DNA from: Melioribacteraceae bacterium
Lineage (GTDB): Bacteria; Bacteroidota; Ignavibacteria; Ignavibacteriales; Melioribacteraceae
Length of the DNA stretch: 64,000 nucleotides
Direction: 5' to 3'
Assembly (NCBI GenBank): GCA_030584085.1
Contig: CP129490.1
Location: 525,511-589,510 of the forward strand
Part shown: positions 46,250-55,189 of the stretch, in pieces
Numbering within the stretch: the stretch's first letter is position 1
How the letters are laid out: each line of letters starts with the position of its first letter
Notes under the pieces: model-generated
Databases searched by the model: none
Told to the model about the DNA's origin: nothing
Seen by the model: only the letters and a program-made list of their open reading frames with translations
Program-made: the position numbers and the translations under genes

Positions 46250-47106
46250 TATTCAGTTTTTCCTCTTATGTAATTTTCCAGCTCCGAAAATGATGGTCTA
46301 TCTTCCGAGAAAATTGTTCTTCTTGCAATTTCAACAGCTACAATCGGCGGATTACCTTTTGCATATGCAACAATACATGACTTTATAGTTTGCAAATATC
46401 TGGTTTTGTGTTCTATCATATGTTCAATGCTGGTAGCGAGTGGATTTACAAATCCATAGGAAAGCAACACTCCAAGAAAAGTACCAACTAACGCTGCGGC
46501 AACGTGTGCACCAACTGCTGCAGCGCCTTGATCGATTGAACTCATTGTGACAATAATACCGAGAACCGCCGCAACTATACCCAGACCCGGTAATGCATCC
46601 CCGACTTTAGCTACTGAGTGACTAACAGGTTGACTCTCAATTTCGAAAGTTTCTATTTCTATATCCATCAGTGCATCTAACTCGTGAGGCGGAACTCCAC
46701 CGGAAAGCATAACTTTCATTGTATCACAGAAGAAATTCTTCATAAAATCTTGCTGGATGAATTTTTTACTTCTTGATAGTATTTCACTTTCATCAGGATT
46801 TTCTATATGACTTTCTATTGAAAGTAAACCATCTCGCTGTGCGATTAGGAATAAATCGTTAAAAGATTTTAATAATTCCATAAAATCTTGTTTGGTAAGA
46901 TGACTACCCTTAATTGCTTCCGGAATGGCTTTTATAATTTTTTTAATTAATGAAACCGGCGATGAAATTAGAAGACTACCAATAGCGGCACCACCAATTA
47001 CTAAAAATTCCGCCCATTGGAGCAGTAAAAGTAAATTACCGCCGGCAATAACAAACCCGACAATAACAGATACAGTAACAACAAATATTCCGATAATTAT
47101 AAGCAT
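46249..47106 (-). CDS. motA: Flagellar motor protein MotA (stator pair 1, long form)
   Basis: 285 residues, the length of enterobacterial MotA. Four membrane helices: two near the N-terminus and two after a large cytoplasmic domain (ALPGLGIVAAVLGIIVTM and LVGTFLGVLLSYGFVNPL). A conserved C-terminal block ends the protein. Start and stop overlap neighbours as TAATG on both sides, so it is coupled to the receiver-Hpt gene and motB. Confidence 0.95.
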   Translation of the reverse strand: MLIIIGIFVVTVSVIVGFVIAGGNLLLLLQWAEFLVIGGAAIGSLLISSPVSLIKKIIKAIPEAIKGSHLTKQDFMELLKSFNDLFLIAQRDGLLSIESHIENPDESEILSRSKKFIQQDFMKNFFCDTMKVMLSGGVPPHELDALMDIEIETFEIESQPVSHSVAKVGDALPGLGIVAAVLGIIVTMSSIDQGAAAVGAHVAAALVGTFLGVLLSYGFVNPLATSIEHMIEHKTRYLQTIKSCIVAYAKGNPPIVAVEIARRTIFSEDRPSFSELENYIRGKTE

Positions 47107-47837
47107 TAATCTTCCAAAGAGACTTGTTCTTTTTTAATTTCTTTAACTATTTCCAGTACTTCATCCCATCTTTGTTTATAGTAATTCCAATCCTTAATCT
47201 TTTCATCAACTTTTTGCTCAACTTCCAATCCTATTTGAGTAAGTTCGGGTGAGCCAATTGTTGAACCGGTTCCTTTTAATTCGTGGAAAACAAAGCGGAG
47301 ATTATCCATATCTTCTTTTCTAAAAACAGATTCCATCAATTCAACTTTTGAATTAAATCCATTCAAAAAATATTGACGTAGTTCATTTATGAATTCTTGA
47401 TCTTCTTTGTTCAAATCGATTTTTTGCTCTGGTTTCTTTGCATTCTTGAGAAACTCCGGACCCAATACTTCCGAGATGCTTTTCTTTAGCAATTCTTTCT
47501 TAAGTGGTTTTGATAAAACTTTTTCGGCTCCGGCTTCAATCGCGGCTATAACATTTCGTTTATTTGTATTGCCACTTATTACAATAACCGGAATATCCTT
47601 GAGTTCTTTCATCAGTTTGATGACATTTAACATCTTAACACCGTCTAAATTCGGCATCATTAAATCCAGTATGATGAGAGTCGGTCTGGTTTCCATTGCT
47701 TGCTGAATACCTTCAAGCCCATCATGACAAGTAATTACTTCGAGATTATATTCACGAAAGAAATTTTTTAGTGCGTGCAGAATTAAATCGGAATCATCCA
47801 CTACTAAAATTTTTAGTTTTTCAGCAGGCTCATTCAT
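47106..47837 (-). CDS. Receiver-Hpt phosphorelay protein
   Basis: 243 residues. The receiver (about 8-125) has VVDDSD, Asp58 in LIILDLMMPNLDG and Lys in VLSKPL. After a short linker, an Hpt helical bundle (about 145-235) has phosphorylatable His185 in FHELKGTGSTIG. The protein could carry phosphate from a kinase to another receiver. It overlaps csrA by eight bases and motA by one. Kinases elsewhere in the window could feed it. Confidence 0.92.
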   Translation of the reverse strand: MNEPAEKLKILVVDDSDLILHALKNFFREYNLEVITCHDGLEGIQQAMETRPTLIILDLMMPNLDGVKMLNVIKLMKELKDIPVIVISGNTNKRNVIAAIEAGAEKVLSKPLKKELLKKSISEVLGPEFLKNAKKPEQKIDLNKEDQEFINELRQYFLNGFNSKVELMESVFRKEDMDNLRFVFHELKGTGSTIGSPELTQIGLEVEQKVDEKIKDWNYYKQRWDEVLEIVKEIKKEQVSLED

Positions 47838-48081
47838 TATCTGTATCTCTTAACTTATTAATTGTAAGTGATTTAGCTTCGGTTAATGGTTTGTAACTTT
47901 CTTCTGAAGCTTTGATCACACTTTCTTTAACATTTTGATATAATTCACCGCGAAGTATTGCAACATCTTGTGGTGCATCAATTCCGATTTTCACATTTCC
48001 GTCAGCTGAAGAAATTATTTTAATAAGAATATCACTTCCTATTCGAATTTCTTCGCCTGGTTTTCTATTAAGTACAAGCAT
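47830..48081 (-). CDS. csrA: Carbon storage/translational regulator CsrA
   Basis: 83 residues. RNA-binding post-transcriptional repressor that recognises GGA motifs in leaders. The family start MLVLNRKPGEEIRIG is intact, followed by KIGIDAPQDVAILR and a C-terminal extension of about 20 residues beyond E. coli CsrA. It lies nine bases after fliW, the usual antagonist gene, so the flagellin-FliW-CsrA switch is probably present (flagellin itself is not in the window). Confidence 0.97.
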   Translation of the reverse strand: MLVLNRKPGEEIRIGSDILIKIISSADGNVKIGIDAPQDVAILRGELYQNVKESVIKASEESYKPLTEAKSLTINKLRDTDNE

Positions 48082-48090
48082 TGTCTTCTC

Positions 48091-48474
48091 TCAATCTTCA
48101 ACAAATAATTTATAATTAACCATATACTTATCATGATCAATGATGGTTTGAAAACCTTCTTTCTTATCTTGATTTATGTAAACGGGTGCTTTAAGATTTA
48201 CCGTTGTATTATTTGGATCGCTATTTAAAGTAACAATCCCAAATGCTTCGGTTTCGTCATTTTGTGGATAAGAATCATCAATAATTCTTAAACCCACAAG
48301 CGGGAAAATTAATTCGGGTTGATCGACCGAATTAAGCCAAAAGAATAAATCGTTTTCACTTTTGATTAGGAGAAAACTTTTATACTCTTCAAAACCGAAT
48401 AAACCATTCTTGAAATGAAGTATATTTTCTTTAGAGAATTCAAATTCTCCGAATTGTTTGTTAGTTATTTTCAT
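48091..48474 (-). CDS. fliW: Flagellar assembly factor FliW
   Basis: 127 residues, cytoplasmic. Characteristic blocks are FGEFEFSKENILHFKNGLFGFEEY and LNAPVYIN-like sequence (here LKAPVYINQDKKEG). FliW binds flagellin and, when free, sequesters CsrA. It sits directly upstream of csrA in a conserved pairing, 12 bases after the motB of stator pair 2. Confidence 0.95.
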   Translation of the reverse strand: MKITNKQFGEFEFSKENILHFKNGLFGFEEYKSFLLIKSENDLFFWLNSVDQPELIFPLVGLRIIDDSYPQNDETEAFGIVTLNSDPNNTTVNLKAPVYINQDKKEGFQTIIDHDKYMVNYKLFVED

Positions 48475-48486
48475 TTTTCTTTCTAC

Positions 48487-49299
48487 TTATTTTATTATTA
48501 CTAAATCTACTCTTCTATTTTTTGCTCTGCCTTCATCAGTTAAGTTGGTCGCAATCGGTTGATATTCGGAATATCCGACAATCGAAACTTTATCAGGATT
48601 TATATTCTCTTTATCGATTAAAAAGTACGCAGTGTTTAGTGCACGAGCTACTGATAAATGCCAGTTTGAAGGATATAAGCTGCTTTTTATAGGTATATTA
48701 TCAGTATGACCTTCAACCCTAATATCATTCGGCAGTTTTTTAATTATCGATGCAAGTTGATTAAGAACAACAACAGATCCGGAATTTAACTCTGCACTTC
48801 CGGAAGGAAATAAAATATCATCCAATATATGAAGCGTTAAACCTCTTTCGTTTTGCTCTACCGAAATAGATTTTGTGTAATTCATTTCGGTTATTAAAGA
48901 ATTTAGTTCATCTTTAAGTTTGTCAATCGGCTCAACGGCAATTGCACTAGTTGCAGCCGGTTGACTGTTGATTACATTTGCACCACCAAAAACACTTCCA
49001 ATCGCACTCATCATCTCTTCGTATTTTTTTATATCAATATTTGAAATTGCGTAAAGAATAATAAATAGTCCTAACAAAAGAGTAATAAGATCAGCATAAG
49101 TAATTAAGTAACGATCTTTATCGTTATCTTCTTGGTAGAGATCAGTCTCTAAACTTGAAATTCTAGAAGATCTCTTTGCTCTCTTTGAGGCAGCATTCCT
49201 ACGAGTCGTGCTTTTAGCACCGAAGGAATCTCTCCGCTCAAGAGTGCTACTGTCCCCTCCAACGAAATTTCCATCATATGTTTTTCTTCTAAATGACAT
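48487..49299 (-). CDS. motB: Flagellar motor protein MotB (stator pair 2), N-terminus overlaps motA
   Basis: 270 residues. The membrane helix carries Asp70 in LITYADLITLLLG; the OmpA-like domain has EGHTDNIPI and LSVARALNTAYFL. The only standard start codon in frame is ATG 49299, which makes the first 50 residues (basic, Ser/Arg-rich) overlap the end of motA by 151 bases. No GTG or TTG in frame exists nearer the helix. Without the overlap the head would be about 20 residues before the Asp, which is the normal size. So either the overlap is real or a non-standard start is used. Confidence 0.9.
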   Translation of the reverse strand: MSFRRKTYDGNFVGGDSSTLERRDSFGAKSTTRRNAASKRAKRSSRISSLETDLYQEDNDKDRYLITYADLITLLLGLFIILYAISNIDIKKYEEMMSAIGSVFGGANVINSQPAATSAIAVEPIDKLKDELNSLITEMNYTKSISVEQNERGLTLHILDDILFPSGSAELNSGSVVVLNQLASIIKKLPNDIRVEGHTDNIPIKSSLYPSNWHLSVARALNTAYFLIDKENINPDKVSIVGYSEYQPIATNLTDEGRAKNRRVDLVIIK

Positions 49300-49931
49300 T
49301 CTTTTAATCTATCTCCAATCGGAAGCCATATTAAATTTGCACTTAATACACCCCATAAAGTTGCAATAAATGCAGTTGCTATATTTTTTATTAATAGGTC
49401 GGGATCGGAACCGGCATTTGCTAAAGTCATTATTAATGCCATAACTGTTCCTAAAATTCCCATTGTGGGAGCGTATCCTCCCATCTTGTTGAAGATTGCA
49501 GCGTTTGCTAAGTGTCTTTCTTGAACCAATTTCATTTCTAATCTAGCAATGTCTTCCAGCATGTCAGCATCGGTACCGTCAATTCCATACCTAACCATTT
49601 TTTTAGGAAAGGTGTACATAAGGTTATCAAGTTCTTTTTCTACCGAGAGCAATCCTTCTTTTCTCGCCATCACGGAAATTTCGAAATATGAATTAATCAA
49701 TGATTTGAAATCGTATCTCTTCGGGAAGTATGCGATTTGAATCAGTTTAAAAATTGATCTAAATTTTTCGAAACCGAAGCCTATGATTGTTGCTGCAAAT
49801 GTTCCGCCGAAAACAATAAGTAAAGGAGCAATTAAAAACAGAGCTTTAAGTGATCCGCCTTCAAGCAGAAAAGCCCCGAAGATGGAAACTATACCAAGAA
49901 ATAAACCGAATAATCCGCCTACCATTTTCAT
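49149..49931 (-). CDS. motA: Flagellar motor protein MotA (stator pair 2, short form)
   Basis: 260 residues, the length of Bacillus MotA/MotP or PomA. Four membrane helices; conserved GGYAPTMGILGTVMALIM and FIATLWGVLSANLIWLPI blocks. The conserved end of the family (LEGTVALLSGEIPSVLKARL) is present, so the region overlapping motB is genuinely coding in this frame. The start overlaps the flgL stop as TAATG. Different in length and sequence from the pair-1 MotA, so the organism has two stator types. Confidence 0.95.
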   Translation of the reverse strand: MKMVGGLFGLFLGIVSIFGAFLLEGGSLKALFLIAPLLIVFGGTFAATIIGFGFEKFRSIFKLIQIAYFPKRYDFKSLINSYFEISVMARKEGLLSVEKELDNLMYTFPKKMVRYGIDGTDADMLEDIARLEMKLVQERHLANAAIFNKMGGYAPTMGILGTVMALIMTLANAGSDPDLLIKNIATAFIATLWGVLSANLIWLPIGDRLKECHLEEKHMMEISLEGTVALLSGEIPSVLKARLVGMLPQREQRDLLEFQV

Positions 49932-50833
49932 TAGATAAAGTCCAATAATGATTTTGGAAGTATCATAGCCGACATTTTATAAGAAACTTGAAGCAGGTAA
50001 TCATAATTCTGCATATCAACTATGGCTTTAGCCATATCGATATCTTTTTCAGTAGAAAGCATACTTTCTAATTCGATTCTCTGTGATTCTAGTAGTGACT
50101 GAGTATTTTCAAGAGTATTGTAGATATATCCGGCATCAGACATTTTGTTTAACAATTTTTTGTGGAATGAATCTACCGCCGTCACATCTGCTTCGGTTGG
50201 CATTACTCCATTTTTCAGATCATCTCGAATTTTTATAATTGTATTGAATATATCACGTTCAGGATCCGAACTAATTGTTCCGAAAAGCTCTTCACCGGTT
50301 ATGTTAATTTTTAGATTTGTGCTATTCCCAATTTTTACATTTGAATTTCCGCTTACATCAGGACTGTTTAACACAACCTCTGATCTATCAGCTGTTATTG
50401 CAAACGGTTGTGAGGAATGGGAAGTACCGCCAAATAAATATTTCCCATCATAGCTAAGATTAGCAGATGTTAACAAAGCATCCAGCGATTGATCAAGTTG
50501 TGCTGCATAATTTTCTAAATGATCTTGATTAATGGCATTATTTGCTTCGGTTAATTTTACAAGAATTCCGGAGATTTCAGATTCCATGGATTCAAGTCCA
50601 CGAATTGTTTCATTTACAAAACCATAACTACTGTTAATGTTTTTAAGATAAAGATCGGTTGAAGCTATCTTACTTTCGAAGCGCATAATTTTTGCGGTAC
50701 CAATCGGAGAATCCGATGGCTTGAGTATGGATGATTGATTTGCAATCTGTTTACTCAAAGTATCAATCTTACTTTTATTTTTTGCTATTCCGCTTAAGTA
50801 AGTATTGCTCATTAATAAATCGGATACTCTCAT
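49931..50833 (-). CDS. flgL: Flagellar hook-filament junction protein FlgL
   Basis: 300 residues. Flagellin-like N-terminus (LSGIAKNKSKIDTLSKQIANQSSILKPSDSPIGTAKIM) is compatible with HAP3, and the C-terminal helix (DMAKAIVDMQNYDYLLQVSYKM) is the coiled partner. It joins the hook to the filament together with FlgK, whose gene ends two bases upstream. Confidence 0.93.
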   Translation of the reverse strand: MRVSDLLMSNTYLSGIAKNKSKIDTLSKQIANQSSILKPSDSPIGTAKIMRFESKIASTDLYLKNINSSYGFVNETIRGLESMESEISGILVKLTEANNAINQDHLENYAAQLDQSLDALLTSANLSYDGKYLFGGTSHSSQPFAITADRSEVVLNSPDVSGNSNVKIGNSTNLKINITGEELFGTISSDPERDIFNTIIKIRDDLKNGVMPTEADVTAVDSFHKKLLNKMSDAGYIYNTLENTQSLLESQRIELESMLSTEKDIDMAKAIVDMQNYDYLLQVSYKMSAMILPKSLLDFI

Positions 50834-50835
50834 AA

Positions 50836-52194
50836 TTATACCATGTTTAGTATTGTTTCTAACATTTCGTCTGCAACCCTAATTAATTTTGCAGATGCAT
50901 CGTATGAACGCTGAAATTTTATGACGTTTGCCATTTCTTCATCAATTGATACTCCGGAATAAGATGCCTTTTGGAGTTCAAGTTGTTCCAAGACCAGTTT
51001 ATCCGTAGCAGCCATATTATCTGCAGATTGTTTGTTGTTACCAATCCCGCTTATGATACTTGAGTAAGCTTCTGAAATAGTTAGATTATTTATAACTTTT
51101 TTATTTGCTATGTTGGAAATACTTATAGCCAGATCACCATTCCCATTTGTACCGTCACTTGAGACTGCAATTTTATATGGATCATCGAGAATCTCAGAGT
51201 TAACAACAAGCTTACCTGAATCTGTAACCAAGAAAAAGTTGATTCCGGTTTGCGGGGGATTGTCGATTGAATAACCTGTTGAATGAATTGAATTAACTTG
51301 ATCTCTTATTGCATCAACAACATTATCAAGCTGCGTTTCATAGTTTGCCATTTTATTTGAATAAACATCTTTCAACGCAAACATTTCTCCGGATTTTAAT
51401 GCTACAATATTATTACTGCCGGCCGTACGCAGTAAAAGTTCTCCATCGTCTTCAAATGCCTCAAACTCAATTGAATCATTTCCGTCCGCGGCAAATACAC
51501 CACCGATTGAAATTGTTGCCATGTTTTTATCATCATAACTAACATTTATGTTAGCAAAGTTGCTTAGTTCGTTTATAAGTTTATCTCTTTCATCTAGAAA
51601 ATCATTTGGATTAACACCACTGCTTTTTGCTTCAAAAATTCTTGCGTTCAAACTTTGAATTTGTTTTAAATATCCGTTGATGAGAGTTACGTTACTTTTA
51701 AATTCGTTGCTTATATCTGTTCTAATGATATCGAAGCTTTCTTTTATGTTAACAACCTTTGAAGCTAATTTTTGTGCGGAATAAACAACACTATTTCTAA
51801 GCGGAATACTATTAGGAGTTGATGATAATTCACCCCATGAATTAAGGAACTCATTTATCAAATTTGATAAGCCTAATTCAGAAGGTTCTGAAAATACATT
51901 CTCTACTTGACCTAATAAGTAAGATGTTTTTTCGTTTGAACTGAATTTCGGTCTATTATTTAATATTTGTGATTCGGTCAGTTGATTCCGAACTCGTTCA
52001 ACACTTTCTAATCTTACACCTGTTCCCCAAATCATTCCTGCATTAATTTCCGGGATTTCAGTCCCGAAGTTTACACGCTGTCTTGAATAATTTGGATTAG
52101 ATGCGTTAGCAATGTTATGTGCTGTTACATCAATCGCTCGTTGGTATGAGCCTAAACTTCTTTGTGCTATGTCGAAAATTCTGCTTAGTGACAT
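50836..52194 (-). CDS. flgK: Flagellar hook-associated protein FlgK
   Basis: 452 residues. N-terminal motif AIDVTAHNIANASNPNYSRQRV and C-terminal SIDEEMANVIKFQRSYDASAKLI are diagnostic of HAP1. It lies one base after flgN and two before flgL, giving the conserved flgN-flgK-flgL order. No unusual insertion seen. Confidence 0.96.
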   Translation of the reverse strand: MSLSRIFDIAQRSLGSYQRAIDVTAHNIANASNPNYSRQRVNFGTEIPEINAGMIWGTGVRLESVERVRNQLTESQILNNRPKFSSNEKTSYLLGQVENVFSEPSELGLSNLINEFLNSWGELSSTPNSIPLRNSVVYSAQKLASKVVNIKESFDIIRTDISNEFKSNVTLINGYLKQIQSLNARIFEAKSSGVNPNDFLDERDKLINELSNFANINVSYDDKNMATISIGGVFAADGNDSIEFEAFEDDGELLLRTAGSNNIVALKSGEMFALKDVYSNKMANYETQLDNVVDAIRDQVNSIHSTGYSIDNPPQTGINFFLVTDSGKLVVNSEILDDPYKIAVSSDGTNGNGDLAISISNIANKKVINNLTISEAYSSIISGIGNNKQSADNMAATDKLVLEQLELQKASYSGVSIDEEMANVIKFQRSYDASAKLIRVADEMLETILNMV

Positions 52195-52195
52195 T

Positions 52196-52660
52196 TTACA
52201 TTCTTCTGTTAATTATTGAAGTATCAACCGAACCGCGAACTGCTTGGATTATACTTTTAATAAATGCTCTTGAGGTTTCTATGAGCATTTTATTTTGCTC
52301 GTTTATTTTATGAAGCTCCAAACTATTTTCTTGTATGCTGTACAATGTTGTCAACACCGTATTACGAAAATTCGAATCAAGTCGATCACCAACAATTTCT
52401 AAAATATCTATGATACTATTAATGTCGGTCGGTACTTCAAAATTTAGTTTTAGTTGTTCAGTAAAAAGTTTTTGTTGTTTTGATAAATGGGAAATATTTG
52501 TTAAATATTTTTGTTCTCGTTCGATTAATTCATTTAACTCGTCATGATTTCTATTTATCAATACAGTTTGTTTTACTTTCGAAAGATCAAGCAGATGTCT
52601 GATTGTCTCGTCAATTGAAATTAGAATTTCGGGTAATTTTTTAGTTTCCATGTTAACCAT
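52196..52660 (-). CDS. flgN: FlgN-like export chaperone
   Basis: 154 residues, entirely helical in appearance, with long heptad-like Leu/Ile spacing and no membrane segment. Sequence identity to FlgN is weak, but the length, helical content and position directly upstream of flgK support a FlgK/FlgL export chaperone. The start may be ATG 52660 (overlapping flgJ by eight bases) or ATG 52651 (no overlap); neither has a clear ribosome site. Confidence 0.75.
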   Translation of the reverse strand: MVNMETKKLPEILISIDETIRHLLDLSKVKQTVLINRNHDELNELIEREQKYLTNISHLSKQQKLFTEQLKLNFEVPTDINSIIDILEIVGDRLDSNFRNTVLTTLYSIQENSLELHKINEQNKMLIETSRAFIKSIIQAVRGSVDTSIINRRM

Positions 52661-53504
52661 TAAAATAATTGTAGTATCCTAGTACTCTGTTTACGTAATT
52701 TTTAGTTTCATCAAATGGGGGAATACCGTTATATTTTTCAACATTTCCCGGTCCGGCATTATAGGCAGCTAATGATAAAGGAATATTCCCACTATATTTT
52801 CGAAGTAAATGGGTGAAATATTTAGTCCCACCGTGAATATTTTCTACAGGATCGAACGAATTTTTAACTCCCATTTCTTTTGCCGTTCCATCCATTAATT
52901 GCATCAAACCTTTAGCTTTTGCTGTGGATACGGCATCCGGTTTAGCTGCTGATTCCGCTAGAATTATTGATCTAATTAAGTTTTTATCCACTTCAAATTT
53001 ATCGGCAAATTTTGAGATGACAGGTTCATACTTTTCTAGTCTTTTTAAAGAGTGATTAGAAGGAGATATTTTATCAACTTTTGAACCTCCAAGATTAACC
53101 TGTTCTGCATCAAGTTTATTCTTTTGGTTAATTTGCATGCGAAGATCATCAAAATTCACTTTTTGTTGGGGATTCATTATCGAATCGTCCCATTTTTCAC
53201 CGGTTACTTTTTGATAAATTTGCTGTGCAATGCCTAAGCTGTTGCCTTCAGAAATTTTTGAAGCAAGCTCCATTGTAAAAATTGAATCGAAGTAATCACC
53301 GCCATAACTATCTTCACCGAAAAATCCCTCAACAGATGAAGTCATACTTTTCAACATCATTGAAGTGAGCATACTTTCGAAGTCTTTCGAAGCACCGGCA
53401 ATTTTTCTTTTTTCGGGTTCTGAATAGCGCTCAGTCTTATTTACAGATTGAGTATCCGCAATGTGCTTTAGACTATTCGTTATTTTTAATTTTAATTCTT
53501 CCAT
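52653..53504 (-). CDS. flgJ: FlgJ-type rod protein fused to an SLT lytic transglycosylase
   Basis: 283 residues with no signal peptide, as for FlgJ. The N-terminal rod-binding domain (about 30-105) has DFESMLTSMMLKSM and the FTMELASKISEG block. The C-terminal domain (about 155-283) is a lytic transglycosylase, with catalytic Glu in ILAESAAKPDAV, then KGLMQLM and SLAAYNAGPGNVEKY. It would open the peptidoglycan for rod passage. Enterobacterial FlgJ carries a different (GH73) enzyme in this position. It sits five bases after flgI. Confidence 0.93.
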   Translation of the reverse strand: MEELKLKITNSLKHIADTQSVNKTERYSEPEKRKIAGASKDFESMLTSMMLKSMTSSVEGFFGEDSYGGDYFDSIFTMELASKISEGNSLGIAQQIYQKVTGEKWDDSIMNPQQKVNFDDLRMQINQKNKLDAEQVNLGGSKVDKISPSNHSLKRLEKYEPVISKFADKFEVDKNLIRSIILAESAAKPDAVSTAKAKGLMQLMDGTAKEMGVKNSFDPVENIHGGTKYFTHLLRKYSGNIPLSLAAYNAGPGNVEKYNGIPPFDETKNYVNRVLGYYNYFNG

Positions 53505-53509
53505 ATCGA

Positions 53510-54604
53510 TTACATGATTACTAGTTCTGCCGTTAAAGCTCCGGATTCTTTTAATGCTTGGAATATTGCAATTATATCTTTCGGAGAAACTTTTAATGTA
53601 TTAAGTGCAGCGGCAACTTCTTGAACATTTGTTGCAGCATTGAGTGCAATTGCAGTAGTTGAGTCTTGTTGAGCATATGGTACCATATTGTTAAAGAAAA
53701 TTGCTTCACCTCTTGAAAATGCTCCGGGTTGTGATACCATTGGGTATGATCTAATAGCAATATTTAATCCGCCATGCGAAATAGTTACAGGCTGAATTTT
53801 TACACTGCTACCGGCGACAACTGTACCTGTTCGTTCATTAAGAACAACTTTTGCAGTATAGTCGGTTGCAACTTCGATTGACTCTAGTTCAGATAAAAAT
53901 GATATTACTTCTTGCTGGCGATCAGCCGGAACTTGAACCTCAATTTCAGATGGATCGATTGCCATCGCAATACTTTGTGAAAAGTATTGATTAATTGCTG
54001 TAGATACATTACTTGCAGTTGTTATATCCGGAGATCTTAAATAAACTTTAAGAGCGCTAGTATTAAATCCACTGCCCGGCAGAGGAACTTGTAAAATTCC
54101 ACCGAGAGGAACACGTCCGGCTAACACATGGTTTCTTCCGACTTTATTCCCAGTTGGAGAATTTAATTCATAACCACCGACAGATATTGGTCCTTGTGCC
54201 ATTGCATACACAGTCCCTTCAATGTCAGATAGAGGAGTCATTAGTAAAGTTCCGCCTTGAAGACTTCTTGCATCGCCTAGTGATGATACATTAACATCAA
54301 ACTTTGAACCCGGTTTTAGAAAATTAGAAATTGTTGCTGTTACCATAACCGCGGCAACATTACGTGTTTTTATTTGATCTTGTGGGACGGTGATCCCAAA
54401 TCTTTTTAGCATACTGCTAATTGACTGAATTGTGAAAGACGTTCTATGGCTATCACCGGTACCGCCTAAACCGACAACAACTGCATAACCGATAACTTGT
54501 GTTGAGTTATCACCGTTTACATATGCAATATCTTTTATTCTTTGTGCGGGAAGAATTTGTATTGCAATAATTGAGAGCGCTATATATTTAAGTAAACTTT
54601 TCAT
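53510..54604 (-). CDS. flgI: Flagellar P-ring protein FlgI
   Basis: 364 residues from ATG 54604, eight bases after the flgH stop and preceded by TAGGT; an upstream TTG-started frame inside flgH is unlikely. Signal peptide at about 1-19. Family blocks are GYAVVVGLGGTGDS, ATISNFLKPGSKFDVNVSSLGDA, and the C-terminal LNTLKVSPKDIIAIFQALKESG. Forms the periplasmic bushing around the rod, so this is a diderm flagellum. Confidence 0.96.
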   Translation of the reverse strand: MKSLLKYIALSIIAIQILPAQRIKDIAYVNGDNSTQVIGYAVVVGLGGTGDSHRTSFTIQSISSMLKRFGITVPQDQIKTRNVAAVMVTATISNFLKPGSKFDVNVSSLGDARSLQGGTLLMTPLSDIEGTVYAMAQGPISVGGYELNSPTGNKVGRNHVLAGRVPLGGILQVPLPGSGFNTSALKVYLRSPDITTASNVSTAINQYFSQSIAMAIDPSEIEVQVPADRQQEVISFLSELESIEVATDYTAKVVLNERTGTVVAGSSVKIQPVTISHGGLNIAIRSYPMVSQPGAFSRGEAIFFNNMVPYAQQDSTTAIALNAATNVQEVAAALNTLKVSPKDIIAIFQALKESGALTAELVIM

Positions 54605-54612
54605 AATTATAC

Positions 54613-55185
54613 CTAGAATAACCAATGAAATAATTTTGTTAACCAACCGGGACTTTGCATTCTATCTATCATTCCGTTTCCTTCAAGAATGATTTTAGCA
54701 TCGGAAATGTTGTATGATTTAACAGTGTTGTCGGAAGCAATATCAGCAACACGAACAACACCTGTGAGAAAAATTTTCTGTTCTTCTCCGTTGATAGAAA
54801 TTAATCTGCTGCCTCTTATAAATAAATTTCCGTTTTGCAGAACTGAATCTATAGTTGCAGTGATTCTTGTTTTGACCATACCCGCAGATTTTGTTGCACC
54901 CGAACCGTTGAATTCATTATTGCTTCCAATATTAAGATCAACATTTGGAACAACAGAATTTCCATCCATTGAGCCGCTTGCGCCAAAACCGATTTCACTA
55001 TTTCTTCCTGCTGAAGTTTGGGCATTGTTTGATGCTTCTGATGCTTCCATAACTAGAATTGTAATAGCATCACCAAGACGATTGGCTTTTTGATCCGAGA
55101 AGAGAGATCTAAAACTATTTTGTCTCATATCTTGAGCTGATATTAATATAGTAATCGCAAATAGTAGCAAAGTTATTTTTTTCAT
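54613..55185 (-). CDS. flgH: Flagellar L-ring protein FlgH (no lipobox)
   Basis: 190 residues. Signal peptide at about 1-17. The family core is present: NRLGDAITILVMEASEASNNAQT, TRITATIDSVLQNGNLFIRGSR and LTGVVRVADIASDNTV. Unlike enterobacterial FlgH there is no lipobox cysteine at the cleavage site (LISAQDM), so it may not be lipidated. Shorter than E. coli FlgH (about 230). The C-terminus ends in an aromatic WLTKLFHWLF tail. Confidence 0.93.
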   Translation of the reverse strand: MKKITLLLFAITILISAQDMRQNSFRSLFSDQKANRLGDAITILVMEASEASNNAQTSAGRNSEIGFGASGSMDGNSVVPNVDLNIGSNNEFNGSGATKSAGMVKTRITATIDSVLQNGNLFIRGSRLISINGEEQKIFLTGVVRVADIASDNTVKSYNISDAKIILEGNGMIDRMQSPGWLTKLFHWLF

Positions 55186-55189
55186 TTTG

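Noticed and set aside
52980..52990. GCCGATAA inside flgJ on the minus strand
   Set aside because: No suitable -35 at the right distance and it encodes part of the protein (FADKF).
54605..54646. Longer FlgI from a TTG inside flgH
   Set aside because: The ATG at 54604 begins a proper signal peptide eight bases after the flgH stop.
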